A stretch of 64,000 nucleotides of DNA from JABDIP01 sp965237625 (GCA_965237625.1 CBDEGD010000046.1:62001-126000), one strand, 5' to 3'; positions 8,317 through 19,523 are shown, counted from the first letter of the stretch. The notes: generated by a model not told the origin, from the sequence alone. Numbers and translations are program-made.

Positions 8317-9578
8317 CCATGATCGACGCGGTGTTGGGACGCCGGGTTTGGGATTCTCGCGGCCGGCCGACGGTCGAGGCGGAGATTCGCCTGACCGGCG
8401 GTGCAACGGGCCGGGCCATCGCGCCGGCGGGCGCCTCGACCGGGTCCGGCGAGGCTGTCGATCTGAGGGACGGCGGAGCCGGGCAGGGCGGGTATGACGT
8501 GCGCCGAGCGGTCGACAATGTCTCGGGCCCACTGGCGGCCGCTTTGCAGGGATGCGATGCGACCGATCAGGCGGAAATCGATCGACGGATCATCGCAGCC
8601 GACGGAACCGCGAACAAATCGGTGCTGGGCGCCAATGCCTGCATCGCCGTCTCGATGGCGGTTGCCCATGCGGCGGCTGCGTCACGGAACCAGCCGCTTT
8701 ATCGCACACTGGCCGGGAAGCGCCCGATCCTGCTGCCTTTGCCGGAGATTCAGATCTTCGGCGGCGGGGCGCATGCCGGGCGCCGGATCGATATCCAGGA
8801 TCTGATGGTGGTGTGCTGCGGGGCGGAGTCCATGGCAGAGGCACTGGACTGGACGGCTGATATCTATCGCGCCGCCGGCGATCTGATGGACGAGACCCAT
8901 CGGCGCCTCGGCGTAGCCGATGAAGGCGGCCATTGGCCCGACTTCGCCAGCAATGAGGAGGCCCTGGAGATGCTGGTCCGCGCCATCGAGCGCGCAGGCC
9001 GGACGCCAGGCGACGAAGTTGTCATTTCCTTGGATATCGCTGCGTCGGAATTCGGTGGTGCCGGGCGATACCGGCTTGCCCTGGATGGCCGCGAGCTTGA
9101 TAGCGACGGGATGATCGAGATGCTGCTCGATTGGACGGAGCGGTTTCAGATCCGATCCCTGGAGGACCCGCTGGCCGAAGACGACGCCGAGGGTTTTGGG
9201 CGCCTTATGGCTGCAGCGGGTGGTCGTTTGCAGATCGTCGGAGATGATCTTCTGGTCACCGATGCAGACCGCGTTGCCCGCGCCGCCGATAGCGGTTCGG
9301 CGAATGCCGTCCTGCTGAAGCCAAACCAGCGCGGCACGCTGACGGAAACCCTCGCGGCCTGGCAAGTGGCCCAGACAGTCGGCATGGACGGCATCGTCTC
9401 GGCGCGTTCCGGCGAGACCGAAGACACGACGATCGTCGACCTGGCGGTTGGCTGGGGCGCCGGCCAGATCAAGGTCGGGTCGATGGCTCGGAGCGAGCGC
9501 ACCGCGAAATGGAATGCCCTGCTGCGGATCGAGGAACGGGAAGATACCACTCTTGCCCGGCCGAACCGGCTCGGCTGA
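8313..9578 (+). CDS. Enolase paralogue, probably not the glycolytic enzyme
   Basis: 421 aa, enolase length. Enolase signatures are kept: WDSRGRPTVE, GASTGS near residue 41, the metal ligands in ISLDIAASEF, SLEDPLAEDD and VGDDL, the catalytic lysine in LLKPNQRGTLTET, and GQIKVGSMARSER. Two positions differ from the family. The Glu of IQEFM (E168 in yeast numbering) is Asp here (IQDLM), and the His of SHRSGETED is Ala (VSARSGETED). It overlaps an APH-fold kinase gene by 4 bp. Metal chemistry is probably retained but the substrate may be different. The housekeeping eno would be expected elsewhere in the genome. Either ATG 8313 or 8319 could start it. Confidence 0.83.
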   Translation: MTMIDAVLGRRVWDSRGRPTVEAEIRLTGGATGRAIAPAGASTGSGEAVDLRDGGAGQGGYDVRRAVDNVSGPLAAALQGCDATDQAEIDRRIIAADGTANKSVLGANACIAVSMAVAHAAAASRNQPLYRTLAGKRPILLPLPEIQIFGGGAHAGRRIDIQDLMVVCCGAESMAEALDWTADIYRAAGDLMDETHRRLGVADEGGHWPDFASNEEALEMLVRAIERAGRTPGDEVVISLDIAASEFGGAGRYRLALDGRELDSDGMIEMLLDWTERFQIRSLEDPLAEDDAEGFGRLMAAAGGRLQIVGDDLLVTDADRVARAADSGSANAVLLKPNQRGTLTETLAAWQVAQTVGMDGIVSARSGETEDTTIVDLAVGWGAGQIKVGSMARSERTAKWNALLRIEEREDTTLARPNRLG

Positions 9579-9641
9579 GCCGCCGGTTCGGATTTCTGGA
9601 GGGTGTTTCTAGAAACTGATCCGCAGCATGGTCGGCTCCCT

Positions 9642-10898
9642 TCACCAGGTGATGGCGCGCAGCCCGACGAAGACCTCGTCCTTGTCGAAGTCGAACAGCG
9701 GATGGTTCGAGTCGGATGTGGTGTGCTCGTAGCGAATGAAGGGGTGGGTTCCGAGCACTTCCCAGTCGCGGAACAGCAGTTCCACATGCGCCTCGTATTC
9801 GCGATCGCGCCGCAGCACGCCGAAAACTGCGGCCGGGTTCTCGAATTCACGATAGGTGAAGGAGCCTCCGACGGTCGGTTCGACCCAGGGGGTTTCCAAG
9901 AAGGTGGTGTCGACGCCAGTCTCCAGTTCCCAATTGTCCAGATCCTGCCTGTGGTCCCAGTTCTCGACAATGAGGCGCTCGTCCAGGCGGAAGACGACGC
10001 TGCCGATACCGAAAGCGACGGCGTCGTAGATCTCGTACACATGACGGTCGAGCCGGCTGCCACCCTCGCGTTGGCCGTCAATATGGCGATAGCGGCCACC
10101 CAGCGTGTTTCGCGCCGGACCCAGTGCCGTGGTTGCAGAAAGTCCGGCGCCGATCTCGGCCTCACGGGGTAGCCAATCGTCATAACGGTAGGCGGCGGAT
10201 AGTGACGGCACCAATGCTACTTCGCCGATGTCGAATTGCATGGATATCGAGGCAAAGGCGCTTTGCTGATCGTCGCGACCGCGCTCGAAGTCGCGGATCG
10301 TCAGGCCGCCGGTCAGAGTGGTGCGCGGGTCCGCATCGGTCAGACGGTAATTGGCGCCGAAAGTCAGGCCGTAGCCATAGCCATGGCTCCCGCGCGCATC
10401 CTCGTCCAAGGCAAAGGTAGTGCCTCCGAAAGTCACGGATTCCGCCGTCGTCTGTCCCGCGACGTTGCTGTCCAGGAAAAATTCGGGCGCCAGGAAGAAG
10501 GTGAGCGGATCCGGACCGGCGATACGGCCGATCAGGTCGATCACCTCGGGGGCCAGCCCATCGGTTTCGATGCCGCGCAGCAGGCTCGCGGCGCGCTGGC
10601 GATCGCCCAATATCGCCAGGATCGCAGACAGTTCGATGCGGGCCACCCGGCTGTCCGGCGCAAAGCGCAGGATCACACGATAGAGTTCAGCCGCCCGGGG
10701 CAGGTTGCCGGCGCGCACCGCCTCCCGAGCCTCTATGAGGATCTGACGCAGATCGATCTGGATTCGCATCGGGGCTGGCTGGTCTCCGGGATCCGCGATC
10801 TGAGCGGTCGCGGAGTGAATCATCGCCGTGAAGGCGATGACTGACAACGCTGTGTGCAAGAGGCGGGCGATCATGGGAGCGGAGCCCCGGTGGGGCAT
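9642..10898 (-). CDS. Slam-type surface lipoprotein assembly modifier (DUF560-like)
   Basis: 418 aa (ATG 10898; ATG 10874 is an alternative giving 410 aa). A signal peptide is followed by a helical TPR-like region (AREAVRAGNLPRAAELYRVILRFAP, about residues 57-81) and, from about residue 130, a region of alternating aromatic/polar strands ending in W (FVGLRAITW), typical of an outer-membrane beta-barrel. This TPR-plus-barrel layout is that of Slam proteins, which move TbpB-like lipoproteins to the cell surface. The gene just upstream on the same strand encodes such a lipoprotein, which strengthens the call. Confidence 0.78.
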   Translation of the reverse strand: MPHRGSAPMIARLLHTALSVIAFTAMIHSATAQIADPGDQPAPMRIQIDLRQILIEAREAVRAGNLPRAAELYRVILRFAPDSRVARIELSAILAILGDRQRAASLLRGIETDGLAPEVIDLIGRIAGPDPLTFFLAPEFFLDSNVAGQTTAESVTFGGTTFALDEDARGSHGYGYGLTFGANYRLTDADPRTTLTGGLTIRDFERGRDDQQSAFASISMQFDIGEVALVPSLSAAYRYDDWLPREAEIGAGLSATTALGPARNTLGGRYRHIDGQREGGSRLDRHVYEIYDAVAFGIGSVVFRLDERLIVENWDHRQDLDNWELETGVDTTFLETPWVEPTVGGSFTYREFENPAAVFGVLRRDREYEAHVELLFRDWEVLGTHPFIRYEHTTSDSNHPLFDFDKDEVFVGLRAITW

Positions 10899-11083
10899 GG
10901 ACGATCGCGAAAGACCGGATCCACGGTGTCGATCCCCAATGGGCGTATTCGGGCGGGTGGTGAAATGACAACCACGTCTGCGGCCGGCCCCAGGGTGCTG
11001 GAAGTCACGGAGGAGGGCGGGCCGGCATCCCTGCCGTGCCAGCCCACTCCGCGAACGGATGGTCGAAGAAAGTGGCGTCTGCC

Positions 11084-11965
11084 CTAAGGCCGGAAGCCGG
11101 TGAACCCGCCGATGACTTGCAGATCCGTGCCGCCTAAGCCCGCGCCCGCATCCACCGCCTCGAAGGCACCGGCGGTGGCCTCTGCGCTGGGCCCGTAGAA
11201 AGCTCCGATGACCGTACCATTGTAGCCCGTGCCGCCGCCTGTGCTTGTCAGATCGCCTTCGTATTGCGCGCCGTTGATATTCAGGTCAGCTGTCGAAAAT
11301 ACGATGCCGGAAGGCACCTCGCCGCTGATATCGGTGAGCGTCACGCTGGCCCTGAGCGTTTCGAAGTTGGCCGTGACCAACGTATCGCCGGTGAACCAAA
11401 CGCCCGTCTGGTTTCCGGTAGAGTCGAAAATGTCGGATGTAAAGCCACCAGTGTACGACACGTTCCCACTGGGGAGGCTCGCTGTCGCCGTCGCCGTTTC
11501 ATTGCCGTAGGCCACGTAGGCCATCGTGCCGCCAGGTTCGACGACCCGGGCAAGGACGAACAGATCGTTGCCCAGGGCGTCCTCGCCGAGATGCACATCC
11601 GCATCCGCCTCCGCACCTATCACGTCGACATAGTATGTTTGGCTCACGGTCCCGAGATCTGGGTTGGCTAGAAACGGATCGGTGATATCGGCATCGGCGA
11701 CCGTAACCGAAACCCCGTTCGGCAATTTGATCGTGATCGTCTGGTTGGCGTTAAACATGATCGTGGCCTGCGAGGACGATACGCCGCCCAGATCGGCCGA
11801 TAGCATCGGCACTGCCGAGCCGGTTGATGCACCAAATAGCGGGGTGACATCGAAATCAATGGCGACGGGGTCGATGATTATCGGCGCAGTATCATCGCCA
11901 CTCTGCAAACAGGCAGAGAGCCCCATGCAGGCGATGAGTGCGGCCAGCGGCATTTTGTTGTCCAT
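11084..11965 (-). CDS. TbpB-like surface lipoprotein (candidate Slam substrate)
   Basis: 293 aa. A lipobox LSAC (Cys 19) follows a short hydrophobic signal, so the mature protein should be lipid-anchored. The C-terminal ~130 residues contain GNVSYTGGFTSDI, ADLNINGAQYEGDL, GTVIGAFYGPSAEATAGAFEA and a final GGFTGFRP. This matches the small eight-stranded barrel of transferrin-binding-protein-B-like lipoproteins, in which the GAFYGP-x-A-E-x-G-G-x-F motif is typical. TbpB-like proteins bind host or environmental metal or heme carriers; the ligand here is unknown. It is the first gene of a probable operon with the Slam gene, 185 bp apart. Confidence 0.8.
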   Translation of the reverse strand: MDNKMPLAALIACMGLSACLQSGDDTAPIIIDPVAIDFDVTPLFGASTGSAVPMLSADLGGVSSSQATIMFNANQTITIKLPNGVSVTVADADITDPFLANPDLGTVSQTYYVDVIGAEADADVHLGEDALGNDLFVLARVVEPGGTMAYVAYGNETATATASLPSGNVSYTGGFTSDIFDSTGNQTGVWFTGDTLVTANFETLRASVTLTDISGEVPSGIVFSTADLNINGAQYEGDLTSTGGGTGYNGTVIGAFYGPSAEATAGAFEAVDAGAGLGGTDLQVIGGFTGFRP

Positions 11966-12462
11966 GACTTCGCCTCTTCCAGTTCCAGGTCCGTGAACAC
12001 CGAAGCGTCATTGCCCAGAGTTTCTCCAGATTTTCGCATCTACCTTTAGTAGAAGTGCTAGAAATTTTGTTCGTGAAAAACGAATATTTTGTTAAGAATT
12101 TAGGGCCTTGTATGAATTTTCTTAGTTAATTTGTTAATCTACATTGCTACATCGTGAACCTATTGTTGAAATGACGATAGATTTGGGTTGGGTCTTCTAT
12201 AAAGCCTCGCAGCATTTTTTTGGTTGGGCATGCCGGTATTGTGCGCTCCGCCTCTTGGAAAGAATCTGTGTCCAGCCGAACCTCTAGATTGCCGCCTGGA
12301 GGTTTGACTTTGCCGCCGCGATCCGTATAGTCCCGGCGCATTCCCGAAAACGTGGAGGCGGTCCGGCCCAAAAAGAGGTCGCGTCATCGCTATCCCGTCG
12401 GCACATATCCTCTCGGATACGGTCAGGCTAATCGGGACAACAATCGCGGAAAGGACCCTTCG
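11966..12462. other. Intergenic region with an AT-rich core, likely divergent promoters
   Basis: About 500 bp between the lipoprotein gene (minus) and rpsD (plus). Positions ~12030-12240 are much richer in A/T than the surroundings, with runs such as AAATTTTG and TTAATTTGTTAATC. A small palindrome TTCGT-N5-ACGAA lies at 12070-12084 and could be a regulator site. I see no gene, tRNA or riboswitch in it. The ORF lines running through it look like chance frames. Confidence 0.4.
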
Positions 12463-13077
12463 ATGGGCAAGCGCGCAAGTTCGAAGTACAAGATCAATCG
12501 TCGCCTCGGAGTCAATCTCTGGGGCCGGCCGAAAAGCCCGATCAACCGACGCGAATACGGCCCCGGCCAGCATGGCCAGCGCCGTCGCAAGCCGACCGAT
12601 TTCGGCACCCAGCTCAGCGCCAAGCAGAAGCTGAAGGGCTACTACGGCAATATCGGCGAAAAGCAGTTCCACCGCTATTATGTCGAGGCCGTGCGCCGCA
12701 AGGGCGACACCGGCGAGAATTTGATCGGTCTGCTGGAGCGGCGTCTAGACGCCGTCATCTACCGCATGAAATTCGTCCCCACGGTGTTTGCCGCTCGCCA
12801 GTTCGTCAACCATGGCCATGTGCTGGTCAATGGCAAGCGGGTCACCATTCCGTCCTATCAGGTGAGCGATGGCGACGAGATTTCGATCAAGGAGAAATCT
12901 CGCGAATTGCCGCTGGTGCTCGAGGCGGTCGCCCTGGCCGAGCGCGATGTGCCGGAATATGTCGAGGTCGACCACAAGAAGATGAACGGCCACTATGTCC
13001 GCGCGCCGGGTCTCGCCGACGTGCCCTATCCGGTGCAGATGGAGCCGAACCTCGTGATCGAGTTCTATTCGCGGTAA
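12463..13077 (+). CDS. rpsD: 30S ribosomal protein S4
   Basis: 204 aa, the usual S4 length. Binds 16S rRNA during small-subunit assembly and contributes to decoding accuracy. Features: N-terminal KYKINRRLGVNLWGRPKSP, the REYGPGQHGQ motif, and the S4 RNA-binding domain around LERRLDAVIYRMKF and VNHGHVLVNGKRV (residues ~95-130). The open frame extends to 12352, but ATG 12463 has a GGAAAGGA site upstream and begins the conserved MGKRASSKYK. It stands alone, not in the alpha operon, as is common in alphaproteobacteria, and is closed by a strong hairpin terminator. Confidence 0.97.
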   Translation: MGKRASSKYKINRRLGVNLWGRPKSPINRREYGPGQHGQRRRKPTDFGTQLSAKQKLKGYYGNIGEKQFHRYYVEAVRRKGDTGENLIGLLERRLDAVIYRMKFVPTVFAARQFVNHGHVLVNGKRVTIPSYQVSDGDEISIKEKSRELPLVLEAVALAERDVPEYVEVDHKKMNGHYVRAPGLADVPYPVQMEPNLVIEFYSR

Positions 13078-13109
13078 CACCGGGATCGAAATCGTTCGCA
13101 AAAGTACGG

Positions 13110-13135
13110 AAGGCCGCCCATTTGGGCGGCCTTTT
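13110..13135 (+). terminator. Intrinsic terminator after rpsD
   Basis: AAGGCCGCCCA pairs with the complementary GGGCGGCCTT around a 3-nt loop, followed by TTTTCGATTTTT. The stem is GC-rich and the U tract is on the plus strand. It lies 33 bp after the rpsD stop. Confidence 0.9.
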
Positions 13136-13169
13136 CGATTTTTGGGCATCCGGCCCGTTGTATTCCTGG

Positions 13170-14117
13170 TTATCCGCGCGAATCCGGCTTTCGGGCCATC
13201 GCCACCAGTATGCCGGCGGCAATGAACGTCGCGCCGACCAAGTGGAATGCCAGCACCGGCTCGCCAAGCAGCAGAAAACCCAATGTTCCGACGATGACCG
13301 GCATCAGATGGGTCGACAGCCCGGTCGCCGTCGATCCGATCAGCGCAATGCTCCGGCTCCAGCACAGGAATGCCGCGATGCTGGCGAACACTGCCACATA
13401 GGCGACCGAGGCGACCGATTGCAGGGTCAGCGGCATCACGATACCGCGCGCCATCTCCCAGATCCAGAACGGGGTCAGGGCCAGCAACCCGGCGACAATG
13501 GTGCCGACCAGGAAGACCAGCATGTCGATGCCGGCCGGGCGGTAGCGCAGGATCACCGTATAGATCGCCCAATTCACGATCGACGCCAGCACCCAGAGAT
13601 CGCCGCTGCTCACCGACAGATCGACCAGCGCCTCCGGGCTGCCGCGCGCGATGATCCACAGCACACCGATCATTGAGACCAGGATGCCGGCGATCTGCCG
13701 GCCCTTTGGCCGCTCGCCGGCTATGGCGAAGGCGAAGAACGGGATCAGAACCGGGATCGCCGAGTTGACGACGCTCATATTGACCGCCGGCACGGTCTGC
13801 AGCGCCACATAGGCCAGGGCGTTGTAGCCGGAGATGCCGAAGGTGCCGCAGGCGAGCACCAGCCGCCAATGGCGGAGCAACAGGCGGAATTGCCCGCGCC
13901 TGGTCTTGAGCACCAAGGGCAGGAGGATCAGCAGGGCAAGGACCCAGCGCCAGAAGGCCAATCCAACCGGCGGCAGCACGTCATTCAGGCCGCGCGCCAG
14001 CAGAATATTGCCGGACCACATCAGCGGCGGCACGAGGAAGACCAGGGCGGGGGTCGCCCAAAGACGGTTGCCCAGCGCCCGCAATGCGCCCGACGGTGCC
14101 GGGCCGCCGGCGCTCAC
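13170..14117 (-). CDS. EamA/DMT-superfamily permease
   Basis: 315 aa with about ten hydrophobic segments arranged as two repeated five-helix EamA domains (first from LVFLVPPLMWSGNILLARG, second from DLWVLASIVNWAIYTVI). Members export amino acids, metabolites or drugs; the substrate cannot be read from sequence. The frame is open far upstream, into rarD, but the likely start is GTG 14117, overlapping the rarD stop by 4 bp (GTGA). That overlap implies co-transcription with rarD and coupled translation. It converges with rpsD. Confidence 0.85.
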   Translation of the reverse strand: MSAGGPAPSGALRALGNRLWATPALVFLVPPLMWSGNILLARGLNDVLPPVGLAFWRWVLALLILLPLVLKTRRGQFRLLLRHWRLVLACGTFGISGYNALAYVALQTVPAVNMSVVNSAIPVLIPFFAFAIAGERPKGRQIAGILVSMIGVLWIIARGSPEALVDLSVSSGDLWVLASIVNWAIYTVILRYRPAGIDMLVFLVGTIVAGLLALTPFWIWEMARGIVMPLTLQSVASVAYVAVFASIAAFLCWSRSIALIGSTATGLSTHLMPVIVGTLGFLLLGEPVLAFHLVGATFIAAGILVAMARKPDSRG

Positions 14118-15067
14118 CTTGTATCCGCCGCCGGGCTGGTTTGCCGCCGGTATCGGGCCATGGAGTCCCAGCTGTACAGCGCCAGCCCGGCCCAGATGAA
14201 CAGGAAAGTGATCAGATGGGTCAGCGAGAACGCCTCGCCGTAGACCAACAGCGCCAATACGAAGTGGATGCTCGGGGCCAGGTATTGCATCAGCCCGATG
14301 CTCGACAGGGCCAGCCGTTGCGCGCCATACATGACCAGCACCAGTGGCGTACCGGTCACCAGCCCGGAACAGATCAGCAGAATGCTCATCGTCCAATCGT
14401 GGCTTCCGAAGGCCCCGGTGCCGGTGGTCGACAGCCAGATCAGATAGATGCCGGCGGCCGGCAGCAGCAGCAGGGTTTCCACTAGCAAGCCGATCAGCGG
14501 ATCGACATCCGCCTTTTTGCGCACCAGGGCATAGAAGCCGAATGTCGCCGCAAGGCTGAGCGCCACCCAGGGCACGGTGCCGATCCCGACGATCATCACG
14601 CCGACGCCGATCGCCGCCAGCGTGATGGACACGCCTTGCCAGCGGCTGAGCCGTTCGGACAGGAACGCGACCCCCAGCGCCACATTCACCAGCGGGTTGA
14701 TGTAGTAGCCCAGGCTTGCCTCCAGCAGCAGATCCTGCTGGATCGCCCAGATGAAGATCAGCCAATTGCTGGATACCAGAACGGTCGTGATGAGCAGGAT
14801 GCCGAGCCGGCGGCGGTTGGTCAGCGAGGCGACCACCTCACCTAGACGGCCGAGCGCCGCCACCAGCACGATCAGGATGGCCAGTGTCCAGACTACCCGG
14901 TGGGCCAGAATCTCCAGGACCGGGATGTGCCCGATCGCCTTGAAGTAGATCGGCACGAACCCCCAGATCAGGAAGGCGCCCAGCCCGGCGGCCACGCCGA
15001 TGGCGGTCCTGCGTCGGGCAAGAGGAGTCTGGGCAGGCGCGCCGGGCGTACTGGCGTCCATCGTCAC
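14114..15067 (-). CDS. rarD: RarD-type DMT permease
   Basis: 317 aa, ten predicted membrane helices. The RarD signatures are visible: GVAAGLGAFLIWGFVPIYFKAI, EILAHRVVWT, SSNWLIFIWA, EASLGYYINPLVNV. RarD proteins are EamA relatives; some have been linked to chloramphenicol sensitivity, but the physiological substrate is unknown. It is the first gene of a two-gene unit with the following EamA permease. Confidence 0.9.
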   Translation of the reverse strand: MTMDASTPGAPAQTPLARRRTAIGVAAGLGAFLIWGFVPIYFKAIGHIPVLEILAHRVVWTLAILIVLVAALGRLGEVVASLTNRRRLGILLITTVLVSSNWLIFIWAIQQDLLLEASLGYYINPLVNVALGVAFLSERLSRWQGVSITLAAIGVGVMIVGIGTVPWVALSLAATFGFYALVRKKADVDPLIGLLVETLLLLPAAGIYLIWLSTTGTGAFGSHDWTMSILLICSGLVTGTPLVLVMYGAQRLALSSIGLMQYLAPSIHFVLALLVYGEAFSLTHLITFLFIWAGLALYSWDSMARYRRQTSPAADTR

Positions 15068-15147
15068 GGCTTTCGAAAAAGAGAGATCCGAGCCTAGGTG
15101 GCCGGGGGGTCAATTGACAAGGTCGGGGCGCCGGAAAATCTTTCGAT

Positions 15148-15194
15148 AGCCCCCTCACCCTCCCGCGGCAAAGCCGTGGGAGGGTGAGGGGGCT
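15148..15194. repeat. Short family A hairpin
   Basis: AGCCCCCTCACCCTCCCGCGG is matched by its complement ending GGGTGAGGGGGCT around a small AAAG-containing loop. It corresponds to the outer arms of family A without the CTCTCC inner arms. It lies between rarD and grxD. Confidence 0.75.
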
Positions 15195-15287
15195 AAGAAA
15201 GACTCTCCTCAACCCGGAGAAATTCAGTTGCCGCTGCCTGTCATGCTCGCGACCAACGACCTGGGCGACGGCGACCTCCGAAGACGA

Positions 15288-15638
15288 TCAGCCCTGCGGC
15301 GAAAGTTCGACACCGTTCGTATTCAGCATCTCCAGCAGTTCGCCGGTCTCATACATCTCGCGGATGATATCGCAGCCGCCGACGAACTCGCCCTTGACGT
15401 AGAGCTGCGGCACAGTGGGCCAGTTGCTGTAGTCCTTCACACCCTGCCGCAGGCTGGGATCGGCCAGGACGTCGATGCCCTTGAACTTCACGCCCATATG
15501 GGAAAGCACCTGGACCACGGCGGCGGAGAACCCGCATTGCGGGAAGACCGGGCTGCCCTTCATGAAGAGCACCACGTCGGTCTGCTCGACCTCCTTGCGG
15601 ATATGTTCCTGTACCGGGTTTTCCATCGTCGTCATCAT
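15288..15638 (-). CDS. grxD: Monothiol CGFS glutaredoxin
   Basis: 116 aa (ATG 15638; the fifth codon is also ATG). Single-domain Grx4 type with the CGFS active site at Cys35, KGSP before it, the WPTVPQLYVKGEFVGGCDI stretch, and a terminal GELLEML helix. CGFS glutaredoxins bind a [2Fe-2S] cluster with glutathione and pass it on, usually together with BolA. The bolA gene lies immediately upstream on the same strand (42 bp), which is the standard pair. Confidence 0.95.
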   Translation of the reverse strand: MMTTMENPVQEHIRKEVEQTDVVLFMKGSPVFPQCGFSAAVVQVLSHMGVKFKGIDVLADPSLRQGVKDYSNWPTVPQLYVKGEFVGGCDIIREMYETGELLEMLNTNGVELSPQG

Positions 15639-15680
15639 ACTGTCCTGGGTTCGGGTTGAGGCGCTGTAGCCGGGCGGCGG

Positions 15681-15917
15681 CTAGCTGTTGGGCGCGGCGG
15701 TCTGCAGGGCGAGGGCATGAAGCTCCGTGCCCATGCGCCCCTGAAGCGCCTGATAGACCATCTGGTGCTGCTGGACCCGGGTCTTGCCCTGGAAGGCCGG
15801 GCTGACGACATAGGCGGCGTAATGGTCGCCATCGCCGCGCAGGTCCTCGATACGGACCTCCGCTTCGGGAACGCCTTCCTTGATCATTCGGACGATTTCC
15901 GCCGGGTCCATCGCCAT
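15681..15917 (-). CDS. bolA: BolA-family protein
   Basis: 78 aa. The BolA fold is indicated by VRIEDLRGDGDHYAAYVVS and the conserved helix QHQMVYQALQGRMGTELHALAL with its His near the C-terminus. It partners with CGFS glutaredoxins in iron-sulfur cluster handling and regulation. It is first in a bolA-grxD unit. In related genomes this pair often follows purL; here a plus-strand gene separates it from purL. Confidence 0.93.
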   Translation of the reverse strand: MAMDPAEIVRMIKEGVPEAEVRIEDLRGDGDHYAAYVVSPAFQGKTRVQQHQMVYQALQGRMGTELHALALQTAAPNS

Positions 15918-16158
15918 CTTCGGGTCTCCGTCCCTTTCGGGTATCTGCTTCGGATTTTAGCCGGCCATTCTGGCGGCGCCCATAGTGTGGGGCAACCGAC
16001 CCTCATTGGCCATCGGCATATCCGCCACGGATATGGCGTTTTCGACGCCGACTGTCAACGTATGCCCGGAAGCAGGTTATCTCCCAGCCGAGTGGCCTCG
16101 GCATTTCTTGACGTTGGCAACACGGAAACGTGTCGCGAACAGCCGACAGGAGTTTGGG

Positions 16159-17220
16159 ATGTCGATGAAATCGGTTCTGCGGTCAGTTGTCCTGTGCGTT
16201 TCGATCCTCTTTCCGATCTCTGCCGGCGGGGAAACCCCAAACCCCGTCCCGCTTGGCGATGAAGCAATCGGTGTCACCCTGAAGGGACATCTGGAAGGAA
16301 GAACGGTTTATTATCTCGATTCGTCGCTGAACCGGCCAAATTGCTGGATGGATTCAATCCATTGGACGGGGACCGAGCTCTACTACGGCATTTCTGCGAT
16401 ACGGTTCACCGGGTTGATATCGGGTGGCGTATTCGAATTCGATGGGGATTGCAATCCGCCATCCGAACAGGTGGATGGCGACTTCGACATTTACCGGGCC
16501 GAGCTCGGCGACCGGTCCTGGAACATCGCCGGTCAGGCGGATTTGAACGGCCCCGAATCCGACGCTGCCATGAGCTATTCCGGCGGCACGATCGCCTTCG
16601 TCAGATTCCATATGCCACCGGGATCTTTCGATATCTATCTGGCGATCAGGACGGGCAGGAACAGTTGGGATAGGCCGGCGGCGTTCGAGCGCAACTCACC
16701 CTGCCAGGAGGACAATCCGGAGATCTATGCAGGTGGCACTAAGATGGTCTTCGAATCGTCGCGCATAGCGGCCGACGGATCCCGATGCGATTCCAACTCG
16801 GAAAACAAGTCGCTGTGGTTCTCGGAGATGGAGAACGGCTCTTGGACGATGCCAACCGCCCTTGCCGGTCCGCCAAGCGTCAATGAGAAGAACACCCAGC
16901 CATGGGTCGATGAAGACAATGGCTATCTCTATTGGACGGCCGACAAGGAATGCGCCTGTGTCAGGAGGGTCCGTTGGGTCGACGATAGGGTCGTCGGTGA
17001 CTATCAGGACATCGTCATTCCGAGCATCGCCGGATTGTCCAGAGGGACCGCCGATGGAAAAATCGTGTTTGCCGGCGAGTATTCGGAAGGCGGTGGTTAC
17101 GCCTTCTTTGCCTGCGGCCTGGCGACGAAGGTCAATGGCGGACGCGGGTCACATCTATTCCTGGGCCGGTGGAAAATCGATATCCGGTTGTGTGTCGTGC
17201 CGCCGGATCCGGACTCATAG
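16159..17220 (+). CDS. Secreted PD40/beta-propeller-like protein of unknown function
   Basis: 353 aa from ATG 16159, chosen because ACAGGAG precedes it and because a signal peptide (SVLRSVVLCVSILFPISAGG) starts here. Repeated blocks of the type D-x-x-DIYRAELGDRSW, SFDIYLAIRTGRNSW, KSLWFSEMENGSW and DNGYLYWTADKE resemble the short strand pairs of TolB/PD40 propellers. About six cysteines (NCW, DCN, PCQ, RCD, ECAC) fit an exported, disulfide-containing protein. It sits on the opposite strand between bolA and purL and interrupts an otherwise common gene order. Function unknown. Confidence 0.7.
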   Translation: MSMKSVLRSVVLCVSILFPISAGGETPNPVPLGDEAIGVTLKGHLEGRTVYYLDSSLNRPNCWMDSIHWTGTELYYGISAIRFTGLISGGVFEFDGDCNPPSEQVDGDFDIYRAELGDRSWNIAGQADLNGPESDAAMSYSGGTIAFVRFHMPPGSFDIYLAIRTGRNSWDRPAAFERNSPCQEDNPEIYAGGTKMVFESSRIAADGSRCDSNSENKSLWFSEMENGSWTMPTALAGPPSVNEKNTQPWVDEDNGYLYWTADKECACVRRVRWVDDRVVGDYQDIVIPSIAGLSRGTADGKIVFAGEYSEGGGYAFFACGLATKVNGGRGSHLFLGRWKIDIRLCVVPPDPDS

Positions 17221-17312
17221 TCATCTTTGGCGGCGGCCTGTCCCATGAACGTCGCCGAGATGTCCAGACTATCCGCGGAGACAGACCAGCGGGCCGCTCT
17301 GCGCCAGAGGCC

Positions 17313-19519
<2,207 letters not shown>

Positions 19520-19523
<4 letters not shown>

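Noticed and set aside
13170..14765. A 531-residue EamA protein
   Set aside because: The first ~215 residues are rarD read in another frame. The permease starts at GTG 14117.
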